Assembly (NCBI GenBank): GCA_025351405.1
Contig: JANXVZ010000010.1
Coordinates: 1-64,000, forward strand
Length of the DNA stretch: 64,000 nt
Direction of reading: 5' to 3'
Source of the DNA: Sphingomonadales bacterium
GTDB taxonomy: Bacteria; Pseudomonadota; Alphaproteobacteria; Sphingomonadales; Sphingomonadaceae
This document shows, in pieces, positions 1 to 6,777 of this stretch; position 1 is the stretch's first letter, and the number at the start of each line of letters is the position of its first letter. The notes under the pieces are model-generated. The model saw nothing but the letters and a program-made list of their open reading frames with translations. It had not been told where the DNA came from and ran no database searches. The translations under genes and the position numbers were made by a program.

Positions 1-150
1 CCGTGGTCCTCGGCGCGTCGATCAATGACAGCGCGACGCTGAGCGGTGGGACCAATCCGGCCGGGACGATCATCTTCACGCTGTATGGTCCGAATAACGC
101 GAATTGCACCGGCACCGCAGTCTTCACGTCGACGGTGACAGTCAACGGCA
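1..150 (+). other. Fragment of an Ig-like surface-repeat domain fused in frame to the SPFH gene
   Basis: The first ~50 codons read as a threonine-, serine- and asparagine-rich beta-repeat with the pattern LSGGTNPAGTIIFTLYGP followed by C, VFTSTVTVNG. This pattern recurs in very large bacterial surface or adhesin proteins with repeated Ig-like domains; it is not part of SPFH proteins. The frame is open to the left edge of the window, so its start is not visible. The switch to SPFH sequence happens at about 145-160, inside the SPFH domain. That this is foreign to the SPFH gene is clear from the sequence; whether it is a real fusion or an assembly join at a contig end cannot be decided here. Confidence 0.7.
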
Positions 151-851
151 TTACCTTTTATCAGATCCTTGATGCCTCGGCGGCAGCCTATGAAGTCGCC
201 AATCTGCAGAACGCGGTGCTCAACCTGACCCTCACCAATATCCGTACGGTGATGGGCTCGATGGATCTCGACCAGCTGCTGTCCAATCGCGACGAGATCA
301 ACCAGAAGCTGCTGCGCGTCGTCGATGCGGCGGTGAGCCCCTGGGGCATCAAGATCACCCGCATCGAAATCAAGGACATCGACCCGCCCAAGGATCTGGT
401 CGAGGCAATGGGCCGGCAAATGAAGGCCGAGCGCGAAAAGCGCGCCAACATCCTCGAAGCCGAGGGCCTGCGAGCCAGCGAAATCCTGCGCGCCGAGGGT
501 GCCAAGCAGTCACAGATCCTGCAGGCCGAAGGGCGCCGCGAGGCCGCCTTTCGCGATGCCGAGGGCCGCGAGCGCGCTGCCGAGGCCGAAGCCAAGGCGA
601 CGACGATGGTGTCGGCGGCGGTCGCCGGCGGTGACCCGCAGGCGCTGAACTATTTCGTCGCGCAGAAATATGTCGAGGCGATGCAGGCGTTTGCGACCTC
701 GCCCAATTCGAAAACGGTGTTCATGCCGTTCGAGGCATCGGCGCTGGTCGGTTCGCTGGGCGGCATCGGCGACCTGGTGCGCGCCGTGCGGCCGGCGGCC
801 GATGGTGCACCGCCTTCCCCGCCCCCGCCCCGCAAGAGCCCGTTCCAATGA
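3..851 (+). CDS. SPFH/stomatin-like membrane-protease-associated protein, chimeric 5' end
   Basis: From about residue 50 the protein is an SPFH (band 7/stomatin, QmcA-type) protein: the ITFYQILDASAAAYEV and NIRTVMGSMDLDQLLSNRDEIN stretches are classic for the family. A long charged coiled coil rich in Glu, Ala and Arg follows (about residues 130-205), then a Pro-rich tail. Such proteins form cage-like oligomers on the inner membrane and usually pair with an NfeD partner, which is the next gene here and overlaps it by four bases. The normal N-terminal membrane anchor and the first half of the SPFH domain are missing, replaced by an Ig-like repeat fragment. The protein as written is therefore unlikely to work as a normal SPFH protein. 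Family call is certain for the C-terminal part; the 5' end is doubtful. Confidence 0.8.
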   Translation: MVLGASINDSATLSGGTNPAGTIIFTLYGPNNANCTGTAVFTSTVTVNGITFYQILDASAAAYEVANLQNAVLNLTLTNIRTVMGSMDLDQLLSNRDEINQKLLRVVDAAVSPWGIKITRIEIKDIDPPKDLVEAMGRQMKAEREKRANILEAEGLRASEILRAEGAKQSQILQAEGRREAAFRDAEGRERAAEAEAKATTMVSAAVAGGDPQALNYFVAQKYVEAMQAFATSPNSKTVFMPFEASALVGSLGGIGDLVRAVRPAADGAPPSPPPPRKSPFQ

Positions 852-1291
852 TGACGATCTTCACCGGCCTCGGCGGTTGGGGCTGGGCTGCTGTCGCGGC
901 GGTGCTCGCGGTCGCCGAGGTGCTGATGCCCGGTGTGTTTCTCATCTGGCTGGCGGGCGCCGCCGCCGTGACGGCGCTGATCGTTGGCGCACTCGCCCCA
1001 AGCTGGCCGGCGCAAATGATCGTCTTTGCCTGGCTGGCGGTCATCGCCGTGGTGGTGGCGAAACGCTGGTTCGGCAACCATGCCGTCGCTGAAGCCGACC
1101 CCGGCCTCAACCGCCGCGCCGACCGCATGGTCGGCACACGGGTGACAGTGGTGGAGGCCTTCAATGCCGGGCGCGGCAAGGTTCAACTTGGCGATTCGCC
1201 GTGGTTGGCGGAAGGCCCGGACCTGCCCGAAGGCGCACAGGCGCGGGTGGTGCGCGTTGATGGCAACGTGCTGGTGGTGGAAGCCGCCTAG
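848..1291 (+). CDS. NfeD family membrane protein
   Basis: A 147-residue protein with two or three hydrophobic segments in the first ~75 residues (around WGWAAVAAVLAVAEVLMPGVFLIW and the following VTALIV region) and a C-terminal soluble OB-fold-like domain from about residue 85 (MVGTRVTVVEAFNAGRGKV). This is the short NfeD (clp-class accessory) architecture. NfeD proteins work with SPFH partners to organise membrane microdomains or protease complexes. The ATG overlaps the stop of the SPFH gene by four bases, so the two are translationally coupled. It converges with fliA, with 56 bases between the stops. No protease domain is present, as expected for the short form. Confidence 0.88.
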   Translation: MMTIFTGLGGWGWAAVAAVLAVAEVLMPGVFLIWLAGAAAVTALIVGALAPSWPAQMIVFAWLAVIAVVVAKRWFGNHAVAEADPGLNRRADRMVGTRVTVVEAFNAGRGKVQLGDSPWLAEGPDLPEGAQARVVRVDGNVLVVEAA

Positions 1292-1347
1292 CAAAGCGCG
1301 AAGCTGCCCTGCTGCCCATCTCCGGCTCTCGAGCGCGGCGTCTCCCC

Positions 1348-2088
1348 TCAATCCTCTTCCCAGCCACCCAGCTTGCCGCGCAATTTCCCCAGCGCCGCCT
1401 TCTTGATCTGGCACACCCGCGCCGCGCCGACGCCGAGCACCTGGCCGATTTCCTCGAGGTTGAGTTCCTCGACGAAATAGAGTTGCAGGACCATCGCCTC
1501 GCGCTCCGGCAGGTTGGAAACCGCCGCCGAAATCGCCTTCTGCATCGTCTTTTGCTGCAACTGGTCATGGGCGGACGGGGTATCGTCGGCGAACCAGTCG
1601 CTGTGGTCCGAATAGACATCGTCGATCGATTCCGTATGCGCCGAATGGGTCGCCGCCATGCCGCTGCGATAGGCATCGACGGTGATCTCCAGCTTGGCCG
1701 CCATTTCCTCGTCGGTTGCGGTGCGGCCGAGCAGGCCCTCGAGCGCCGACCGCACCGCCCCCCATTCGCGCCGCCGCCGCATCGCGGAGCGCACCAGCGT
1801 CGCGCCTTTTCGCAACTGGTCGATCATCGAACCGCGGATACGCACGGTGGCATAGGTGGCGAAGGCGGCGTGGCCCCTGTCCTCGAAGGCCCGCGCCGAT
1901 TCAATCAGCGCGATCATGCCGATCTGCACAAGATCCTCGATGTCGATCGCGGTCGAAACCCGGGCATGGACGTGCCAAGCGATCTTGCGCACCAGCCCCA
2001 GGTGCGACGACACCAGCCGTTCGGGATCGGTGCGGGCGAGGCGCGCCGGAGCATAAAGCGCCGGGTCGAGGCCGAGGCGGGCATCCAT
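1348..2088 (-). CDS. fliA: Flagellar RNA polymerase sigma-28 factor FliA
   Basis: A 246-residue sigma-70-family factor of the FliA class. Region 2 is seen in the LVRKIAWHVHARVSTAID and EDLVQIGMIALIESARAFE segments (about residues 32-70), region 3 follows, and region 4 is the C-terminal helix-turn-helix in LNLEEIGQVLGVGAARVCQIK. FliA directs RNA polymerase to late flagellar promoters and is held inactive by FlgM, encoded four genes upstream in the same direction. It starts four bases after the flhA stop and is the last gene of the flgA-to-fliA unit. Two candidate FliA promoters are visible in this window (flgM and motA). The gene ends convergently against the NfeD gene. Confidence 0.95.
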   Translation of the reverse strand: MDARLGLDPALYAPARLARTDPERLVSSHLGLVRKIAWHVHARVSTAIDIEDLVQIGMIALIESARAFEDRGHAAFATYATVRIRGSMIDQLRKGATLVRSAMRRRREWGAVRSALEGLLGRTATDEEMAAKLEITVDAYRSGMAATHSAHTESIDDVYSDHSDWFADDTPSAHDQLQQKTMQKAISAAVSNLPEREAMVLQLYFVEELNLEEIGQVLGVGAARVCQIKKAALGKLRGKLGGWEED

Positions 2089-2092
2089 CGGG

Positions 2093-4177
2093 TCAGGCTC
2101 CTGTCAATTCGGGTTGGGGTGCCCCGACAATGCTGACCACATCGATGCTGCGGTCGTCGGGAATCTCGGTAAAGCTCAACACCACCGGCTGGGGCAGCCG
2201 GACGCGCAGCAGCGCCCATAACGGCCGGCGCACGGCGGGGGTGGTGACGATGGCGAAGCGCCGGCCCTGCGCGACCAGCGGCGCCGCCGCAGCGCTGACC
2301 GCCTCGCCGACACGGGCGCCGAGATCGGGATCGAAGGGCCATTGGCTGCCCGGCGCGGCACGCACCGCCGAGGCCAGCAGCGATTCCAGCGCCGGATCGA
2401 GCGCCAGCGCGGTGACGGGTTCGCGCAGGCCCGCCAGTGTCTGGACAATGGCGGGGCCGAGCGACGGTCGGATCAGTTCTGCAAGCTCGGCGGCATCGGC
2501 GGACCGCGGCGCTGCCGTCACCAGCGCCGACACCAGCGCGCGCGTATCGCGCACCGGCACGCCTTCCTCCACCAGACGCTGGAATACGGCGGTGACGGTG
2601 GCGAGCGGCAGCAGCTTGGGGACGAGGCCGCCCGCCAGCGCCGGTGCGGTTTCGGCGAGCGTATCCAATAGCGCCTGCACCTCGTCCTGGCCAATGAGGC
2701 GATGCGCGTGGACCGACAGCAGATGGTTGAGGTGGGTGCCGATCACCGACGCCGCATCGACGACGGTATAGCCCGACGCCGTCGCCATTTCGGCCTCGGC
2801 GGGGTCGATCCAGCGCGCCGGCAAGCCGAACGCCGGGTCCTGCACCGGGCGGCCGGGGATTTCGGGGGATACCGGCCCCGCCTCGATGGCGAGGACATCG
2901 TCGGGAAAGGCAAGGTCCTCCCCCACCGTCACCCCGCCGATGGCGATGCGATAGGCGAAGGGCGCGAGGCCAAGATCATCGCGGACCCGCACCGGCGGCA
3001 GGACAAAGCCCAATGACTTGGAAAGCTGGCGGCGGATGCCGGTGATCCGCGCCATCAGCGGCGCACCCCGTGCATCGTCGACCAGCGGCACCAGGCCAAA
3101 GCCGATATCGAGGCTGGCGGCGGCGGTGTCCGAAACCTCGGCCCAGTCGATGCTGGCCGATGGCGGCGGCGGGGTTGCTGCGGCGGCGGTCGCGGCGCTC
3201 TTGTTCTTCGCCAGTTTCCAGGCGATCCAGCCGGCACCGGCAGCGGCCGGAAAGATGATGAAATGCGGCATCCCCGGCAGCGCCGCCAGCAGCGCCAGGA
3301 TGATCGCCACCGGCGTCCAGCTTGCCGCCTGGGCGAACTGGCTGGTGACCTGGCCGGCGAGGTCCTGCTCCGACGCGACGCGGGTCACCACCATGGCGGC
3401 GGCGATCGACAGCAGCAGCGCCGGCACCTGCGCGACAAGGCCATCGCCGACCGCGAGCAGCAGATAGATGCGCGCCGCCTCGCCGATCCCGAGGCCATGC
3501 TGGACGGTGCCGAGGATAAGGCCGCCGAGGATGTTGATGGCGAGGATGAGGATGCCGGCGACGGCGTCGCCCTTCACGAATTTCGACGCGCCATCCATGC
3601 TTCCGTGGAAATCGGCCTCGGTGGAAACCTCGGCGCGGCGACTGCGCGCCTGTTCGGCGGTGAGCAGCCCGGCGTTCAGATCGGCGTCGATCGCCATCTG
3701 CTTGCCGGGCATGGCATCGAGGGTGAAGCGCGCCGCGACTTCGGAAACGCGCCCGGCGCCCTTGGTGATGACGACGAGGTTGATGATCATCAGCACGGTG
3801 AAGACGAAGATGCCGACGACATAATCGCCGCCGACGAGGAAGGCGCCGAACGCTTCGATGACATGGCCGGCCGCCGCGGTGCCCTTGTGACCGTTAACGA
3901 GGACGACGCGGGTCGAGGCGACGTTGAGCGACAGGCGGAGCAGTGTCGCGAACAGCAGCACGGTCGGGAAGGCCGAGAAATCGAGCGGCTTGCGGGTGTT
4001 GATCGCCACCATCAGCACGACCAGTGAAATGGCGATGTTGAGGATGAAGAACAGGTCGAGCAGCACCGCCGGGACGGGTACCACCATCAACAGCACCAGC
4101 ATCAGGATGGCGACGGGGAGCAACGCCGAGCGCGGATCGACACGGGCAAAGCTGGAGCGCAGGGTGTTGCCGGCCAT
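2093..4177 (-). CDS. flhA: Flagellar type III export protein FlhA
   Basis: FlhA is the large FHIPEP-family membrane subunit of the flagellar export gate; it couples proton flow to export and its cytoplasmic domain docks substrates and chaperones. The 694-residue product has about eight hydrophobic segments in the first ~310 residues (for example PVAILMLVLLMVVPVPAVLL) and the conserved AGILILAINILGGLILGTVQ stretch, then a linker and a cytoplasmic domain of ~350 residues. An in-frame TTG lies six bases further upstream, but the ATG at 4177 is preferred. The gene begins two bases after the transglycosylase stop and is followed four bases later by fliA. Confidence 0.96.
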   Translation of the reverse strand: MAGNTLRSSFARVDPRSALLPVAILMLVLLMVVPVPAVLLDLFFILNIAISLVVLMVAINTRKPLDFSAFPTVLLFATLLRLSLNVASTRVVLVNGHKGTAAAGHVIEAFGAFLVGGDYVVGIFVFTVLMIINLVVITKGAGRVSEVAARFTLDAMPGKQMAIDADLNAGLLTAEQARSRRAEVSTEADFHGSMDGASKFVKGDAVAGILILAINILGGLILGTVQHGLGIGEAARIYLLLAVGDGLVAQVPALLLSIAAAMVVTRVASEQDLAGQVTSQFAQAASWTPVAIILALLAALPGMPHFIIFPAAAGAGWIAWKLAKNKSAATAAAATPPPPSASIDWAEVSDTAAASLDIGFGLVPLVDDARGAPLMARITGIRRQLSKSLGFVLPPVRVRDDLGLAPFAYRIAIGGVTVGEDLAFPDDVLAIEAGPVSPEIPGRPVQDPAFGLPARWIDPAEAEMATASGYTVVDAASVIGTHLNHLLSVHAHRLIGQDEVQALLDTLAETAPALAGGLVPKLLPLATVTAVFQRLVEEGVPVRDTRALVSALVTAAPRSADAAELAELIRPSLGPAIVQTLAGLREPVTALALDPALESLLASAVRAAPGSQWPFDPDLGARVGEAVSAAAAPLVAQGRRFAIVTTPAVRRPLWALLRVRLPQPVVLSFTEIPDDRSIDVVSIVGAPQPELTGA

Positions 4178-4179
4178 GC

Positions 4180-4929
4180 TCAACCGCCCAATTCGGCAAG
4201 GAGAAGCCGGGCGAGTTCGACGCGGTTGGCGTTGGCGGTCGTGTTGGCATTGGTGCTCGCAAGCACCGGCAGTGTCTCGCCGGCAACCGGCAAGGTGTTG
4301 CCGCCGCTTGCCGGTATCGCGCCGCTCGCCGCGAGCCTCCGGGCGAAGTGATCATGGACTTCGGCAAGCGAGCGCGGGCTGCCGTCACGGGCATAAAAGA
4401 TGCCGGGGTTGGCGCGGGCGGCGGCGGGCATCAGGCTGGCGGCAGCGGCGGCGGGCGCGCTCGCCATTGCACCCAGGAATTTCGATGCACCGCCGGCCCC
4501 GAGGAAATGCGCCAGGTACAATTCGGTGGCATCGACGGCGCGACCGAGGCGATGTTCAAGGCTGCGGGCATTGTCGTGCGCGAATTCGCCGGCCATCAGC
4601 GATGCGGCTTCGGCGTTGGACCGCAACGACAATATCGCCCCGCGCACCGCACTGCCGGCCCCTGCCGCACCGGAATTGATCGCATCGGCGGCCCAGCCGA
4701 GACCGTGCTCGGCACCATGGCGGCGCACCATGGCGAGCCATGTGGCATTGGTGAACTGGAACAGCCCGCGCGCGCTGGAGGTGGTTGCCGCGGCGGTGGG
4801 GTCGAGACCCGATTCGAGTTTCGCCTGCGCCAGCAGATAGGAAAAATCGCTTCCCGTCCGCGCCGCGGCCTGGCGCACGGTGGCCGTCACCTGCTGCGCC
4901 AACGCTGTCATGGCCGAAACGCCCGTCAT
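4180..4929 (-). CDS. Flagellar-locus lytic transglycosylase (SLT fold)
   Basis: A 249-residue protein with a soluble lytic transglycosylase (Slt/MltC-like) domain. The catalytic Glu is residue 39 in LLAQAKLESGLDP, followed by the conserved ARGLFQFTNATW motif. It would cut peptidoglycan to let the rod and rings pass through the wall. The rod-binding FlgJ in this locus (12056) has no muramidase domain, so this enzyme probably supplies that activity. I see no clear signal peptide, which is odd for a wall enzyme; export through the flagellar or Sec route is unresolved. The frame is open back to 5013, but ATG 4929 is chosen because a sigma-54 promoter match (4967-4982) lies inside the longer frame and predicts transcription from about 4956. 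Confidence 0.88.
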   Translation of the reverse strand: MTGVSAMTALAQQVTATVRQAAARTGSDFSYLLAQAKLESGLDPTAAATTSSARGLFQFTNATWLAMVRRHGAEHGLGWAADAINSGAAGAGSAVRGAILSLRSNAEAASLMAGEFAHDNARSLEHRLGRAVDATELYLAHFLGAGGASKFLGAMASAPAAAAASLMPAAARANPGIFYARDGSPRSLAEVHDHFARRLAASGAIPASGGNTLPVAGETLPVLASTNANTTANANRVELARLLLAELGG

Positions 4930-4966
4930 GAACCCCCTGCGGTCAAATCCGATATGTCCCGAACAC

Positions 4967-4982
4967 TGCAAAGCGCGTGCCA
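4967..4982 (-). promoter_or_regulatory. Sigma-54 promoter for the transglycosylase-flhA-fliA unit
   Basis: Read on the minus strand the site is TGGCAC, five bases, TTGCA. The GG and GC dinucleotides are exactly 10 bases apart, as sigma-54 requires. The predicted start of transcription is about 4956, giving a 27-base leader before the ATG at 4929. Match to the consensus is seen directly; use in the cell is inference. Confidence 0.75.
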
Positions 4983-5008
4983 ACCGGCACAGCAGATGCG
5001 TCCGAACT

Positions 5009-5020
5009 GGCAAGATTGCC
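5009..5020. promoter_or_regulatory. Inverted repeat GGCAA-GA-TTGCC, possible flagellar enhancer site
   Basis: A perfect short palindrome centred ~58 bases upstream of the predicted start of the transglycosylase operon. It shares the GGCAA/TTGCC half-sites with the palindrome between flgA and flgB (6309-6324), although the centre is two bases shorter. It could be an activator site for a FlbD-like sigma-54 activator, which is not encoded in this window. Confidence 0.45.
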
Positions 5021-5061
5021 TCGCTGCTCGCGACGTCAGCTTCGGCAGCGGCGGAAGGCGC

Positions 5062-5376
5062 TCAGGCCCAGCGGCCGTTGCGCCCGTAACACAGCGCCGG
5101 TGGTCGCCCGGCCACCACTGCCACCGCCTCCAGCCGCCTTTCGACACTGGACAGCTTGGCGCGCGCCTTCTGTGCGGCTTCGGCATTGAGGTCGCGCGCC
5201 TGTTCGAGCAGCGCGCGCGCCACCGGGGCACCGGCGGCGAGGTCGGCGCTTACCGCCTGCAGCGCCGCGATCTTGGTGGCGGTCGCCGCCTCGATGGCAC
5301 CCGCATCCTCGGCTTCCAGCGCAGCCAACTCGTCGCGGATGGCGGTGACCAGCGCCGTGAAGCTGTCCTCCGCCAC
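5062..5376 (-). CDS. flgN: FlgN-like flagellar export chaperone
   Basis: A 104-residue, almost wholly helical protein with Ala-, Glu- and Leu-rich heptads (FTALVTAIRDELAALEAEDA and ALQAVSADLAAGAPVARALLE). Size, composition and position just after flgM match FlgN, the chaperone that keeps the hook-filament junction proteins FlgK and FlgL unfolded and delivers them to FlhA. All three clients or partners are encoded in this window. The chosen start is GTG at 5376, two bases after the flgM stop; no ATG is available near it. FlgN sequences are poorly conserved, so the call rests on context as much as on sequence. Confidence 0.75.
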   Translation of the reverse strand: MAEDSFTALVTAIRDELAALEAEDAGAIEAATATKIAALQAVSADLAAGAPVARALLEQARDLNAEAAQKARAKLSSVERRLEAVAVVAGRPPALCYGRNGRWA

Positions 5377-5378
5377 GA

Positions 5379-5672
5379 TCAGGCCTTTGCCGGGCTTTCC
5401 AGCGACAGCATCTTCGCGGCGATCGCATCCGGGTCGGCCTGATAGGTGCCGGCGGCGATGGCGGTGCGCAGTGCCATTACCCGCGCCGCATCGACCGGCG
5501 GGCTCGCCGCCAGGTCCCGGGCAATGCGCGACAGACTGGAGGTTGCCGGTGCTTGCGCCGCCACCGGGGCGCCGATCCTGCTTGCCGCCCTCGCCTGGTC
5601 GGTCTTGCCCGGTTCGACTGCACCCGCGGCAAGCGGTGGATGGCCACTGCAACTCCCGACGCCATCGATCAT
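5379..5672 (-). CDS. flgM: Anti-sigma-28 factor FlgM
   Basis: A 97-residue protein whose C-terminal half (SPPVDAARVMALRTAIAAG, then YQADPDAIAAKML) is the conserved sigma-28-binding region of FlgM. It holds FliA inactive until the hook is finished and FlgM is exported. The N-terminal half is low-complexity and probably disordered, as usual. ATG 5672 is preferred over the in-frame ATG 5708 because a GAGGA ribosome-binding site lies seven bases upstream of it and because a strong sigma-28 promoter match (5716-5742) would start transcription at about 5708. The gene can therefore be read both from the flgA operon and from its own FliA promoter. Confidence 0.92.
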   Translation of the reverse strand: MIDGVGSCSGHPPLAAGAVEPGKTDQARAASRIGAPVAAQAPATSSLSRIARDLAASPPVDAARVMALRTAIAAGTYQADPDAIAAKMLSLESPAKA

Positions 5673-5715
5673 GGTCTGGTCCTCGTAGCTGATGCGATCC
5701 TGTTTCATATCGCCG

Positions 5716-5742
5716 TTATCGGCCGCAACTGGCCCGACTTTG
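5716..5742 (-). promoter_or_regulatory. Sigma-28 (FliA) promoter for flgM
   Basis: On the minus strand the site reads CAAA, 15 bases, GCCGATAA. The -10 part is a perfect match to the FliA consensus, the spacing is exact, and the -35 part differs at one base (C for T). It begins four bases after the flgA stop. It would let FliA drive its own inhibitor, the same feedback known for flgM in enteric bacteria. Confidence 0.8.
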
Positions 5743-5745
5743 CAG

Positions 5746-6222
5746 TTAACGGCGGTTCACCACGCCGCTTAAACCATGAATCGTCACCACGCCGTCAGCG
5801 CCGATGCTGCCGATGATACGCCGTCCGGTAACGACGTTCCGGAGTGCGACGCGGCCACCGGCGGCATCAGCCTCTGCCGTGGCCTCCATGCCGACGCTGA
5901 AGCCGTCGCCCATGGCCTCGACCATGACCTGGTCGCCGCGGCGGATGGAGGGGGCGGCTTCAGCCACTGCGGCAGCGCGCGTCCCGGCCAGCGGCAGGAA
6001 GACACGCCATGCCGGCGCCTCGCAGCTGGCGGCAACGCTGCGTCCGCCGGGCGCCCAGGCGAACAGGGGGGCGGCACACGCCGGCAACAGCAGCCGCGGG
6101 TCAACCATCACCGGTGCATCGGCAAAGGCTTCGGCACCCGCCGCCAGCGCCGCCACGGGTTGAAGATCGGTCGCATGCGCCGGGCCGGCGAACATCATGG
6201 CAACAGCAAGATATCGGCGCAT
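5746..6222 (-). CDS. flgA: Flagellar P-ring assembly chaperone FlgA
   Basis: A 158-residue periplasmic protein with a signal peptide (MRRYLAVAMMFAGPAHA, cut near residue 17) and a C-terminal SAF-type domain (RRGDQVMVEAMGDGFSVGME, then ALRNVVTGRRIIG and a final VVTIHGLSGV). FlgA helps the P-ring subunit FlgI assemble around the rod. The frame is open further upstream to 6396, but ATG 6222 is chosen because it starts the signal peptide and has an AGGAG site at 6231-6235. It is the first gene of the leftward flagellar operon and is divergent from flgB; a sigma-54 promoter match lies at 6260-6275. Confidence 0.93.
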   Translation of the reverse strand: MRRYLAVAMMFAGPAHATDLQPVAALAAGAEAFADAPVMVDPRLLLPACAAPLFAWAPGGRSVAASCEAPAWRVFLPLAGTRAAAVAEAAPSIRRGDQVMVEAMGDGFSVGMEATAEADAAGGRVALRNVVTGRRIIGSIGADGVVTIHGLSGVVNRR

Positions 6223-6259
6223 CGGCCGTACTCCTTCCAGATCGGGTCGTGCATCCCCC

Positions 6260-6275
6260 AGCAAATATCGCGCCA
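6260..6275 (-). promoter_or_regulatory. Sigma-54 promoter for the flgA operon
   Basis: On the minus strand: TGGCGC, five bases, TTGCT, with GG and GC exactly 10 bases apart. The predicted start is about 6249, leaving a 27-base leader that contains the flgA AGGAG site. The only departure from the ideal TGGCAC is one base. Confidence 0.78.
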
Positions 6276-6298
6276 AACCGCGCTGTGAACGCCGCCAC

Positions 6299-6324
6299 CG
6301 GCAAGGGGCGGCAAGGGCTTGCCG
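6299..6324. promoter_or_regulatory. Shared palindrome CGGCAAGGGCTTGCCG with an extra direct half-site
   Basis: A perfect 7-2-7 inverted repeat occupies 6309-6324. A further CGGCAAGGG copy sits exactly 10 bases to its left, on the same face of the helix. The palindrome lies between the two divergent sigma-54 promoters, ~67 bases upstream of the flgA start and ~100 bases upstream of the flgB start. These are suitable distances for a sigma-54 activator of the FlbD/FleQ type. Identity of the binding protein is inferred. Confidence 0.6.
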
Positions 6325-6390
6325 GCCGGCCGGCGGGATGCTGCCGCCCGCCACCTGCCCGCCACCTGACATGCTCATCGCCGCCCCGGT

Positions 6391-6406
6391 TGGCACACCC
6401 CTTGCT
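6391..6406 (+). promoter_or_regulatory. Sigma-54 promoter for the flgBCDEFGHI operon
   Basis: The site reads TGGCAC, ACCCC, TTGCT, a near-perfect sigma-54 promoter with the exact 10-base GG-to-GC spacing. Counting 12 bases from the GC puts the start of transcription at about 6417, one base before the flgB ATG. No ribosome-binding site is present between promoter and ATG. Confidence 0.85.
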
Positions 6407-6417
6407 TAACCATCGGC

Positions 6418-6777
6418 ATGAGCGGCCCCGACCTTATCGATCGCCAGTTCGGCATTCACGCCGATGCGCTGCGGCTGCGGTCGCAACGCCTCGACCTGAT
6501 TGCGTCGAACATCGCCAACGCGGCGACACCGGGCTTCAAGGCCCGCGACCTGGACTTCCGCGCCGCGCTGGATACAGCGCAACAAGGCTCCCTCGACGGT
6601 GCAGCAAATGCATTGCGCTACCGCATCCCGCTGCAGGCCTCGATCGACGGCAACACTGTCGAACTTGCCACCGAACAAACCCAATTCGCCGAAAATGCCA
6701 TCCAGTACCGCGCCTCGCTAAGCTTTCTCACCGGCCGCATCCAGACGATCATGGCCGCGCTGAAGGGTAGCGAGTGA
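6418..6777 (+). CDS. flgB: Flagellar proximal rod protein FlgB
   Basis: A 119-residue rod protein. The N-terminal family signature is intact: a helix (ALRLRSQRLDLIASNIANAA) followed by TPGFKARDLDF, and a C-terminal helical segment (AIQYRASLSFLTGRIQTIMAAL) that pairs with it in the assembled rod. FlgB is among the first axial subunits exported and sits next to the MS ring. The distance from Met to the NIANA motif equals that in enteric FlgB, so ATG 6418 is the right start even though no ribosome-binding site precedes it. It leads a tightly packed operon and its stop overlaps the flgC GTG. Confidence 0.96.
   Translation: MSGPDLIDRQFGIHADALRLRSQRLDLIASNIANAATPGFKARDLDFRAALDTAQQGSLDGAANALRYRIPLQASIDGNTVELATEQTQFAENAIQYRASLSFLTGRIQTIMAALKGSE

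Noticed and set aside
5014-5061. N-terminal extension of the transglycosylase toward 5013
   Set aside because: The extra residues look random and would begin upstream of the sigma-54 promoter at 4967-4982.
5673-5708. Earlier flgM start at 5708
   Set aside because: It coincides with the predicted transcription start of the sigma-28 promoter, lacks a ribosome-binding site and adds 12 non-conserved residues; 5672 has a proper GAGGA site.
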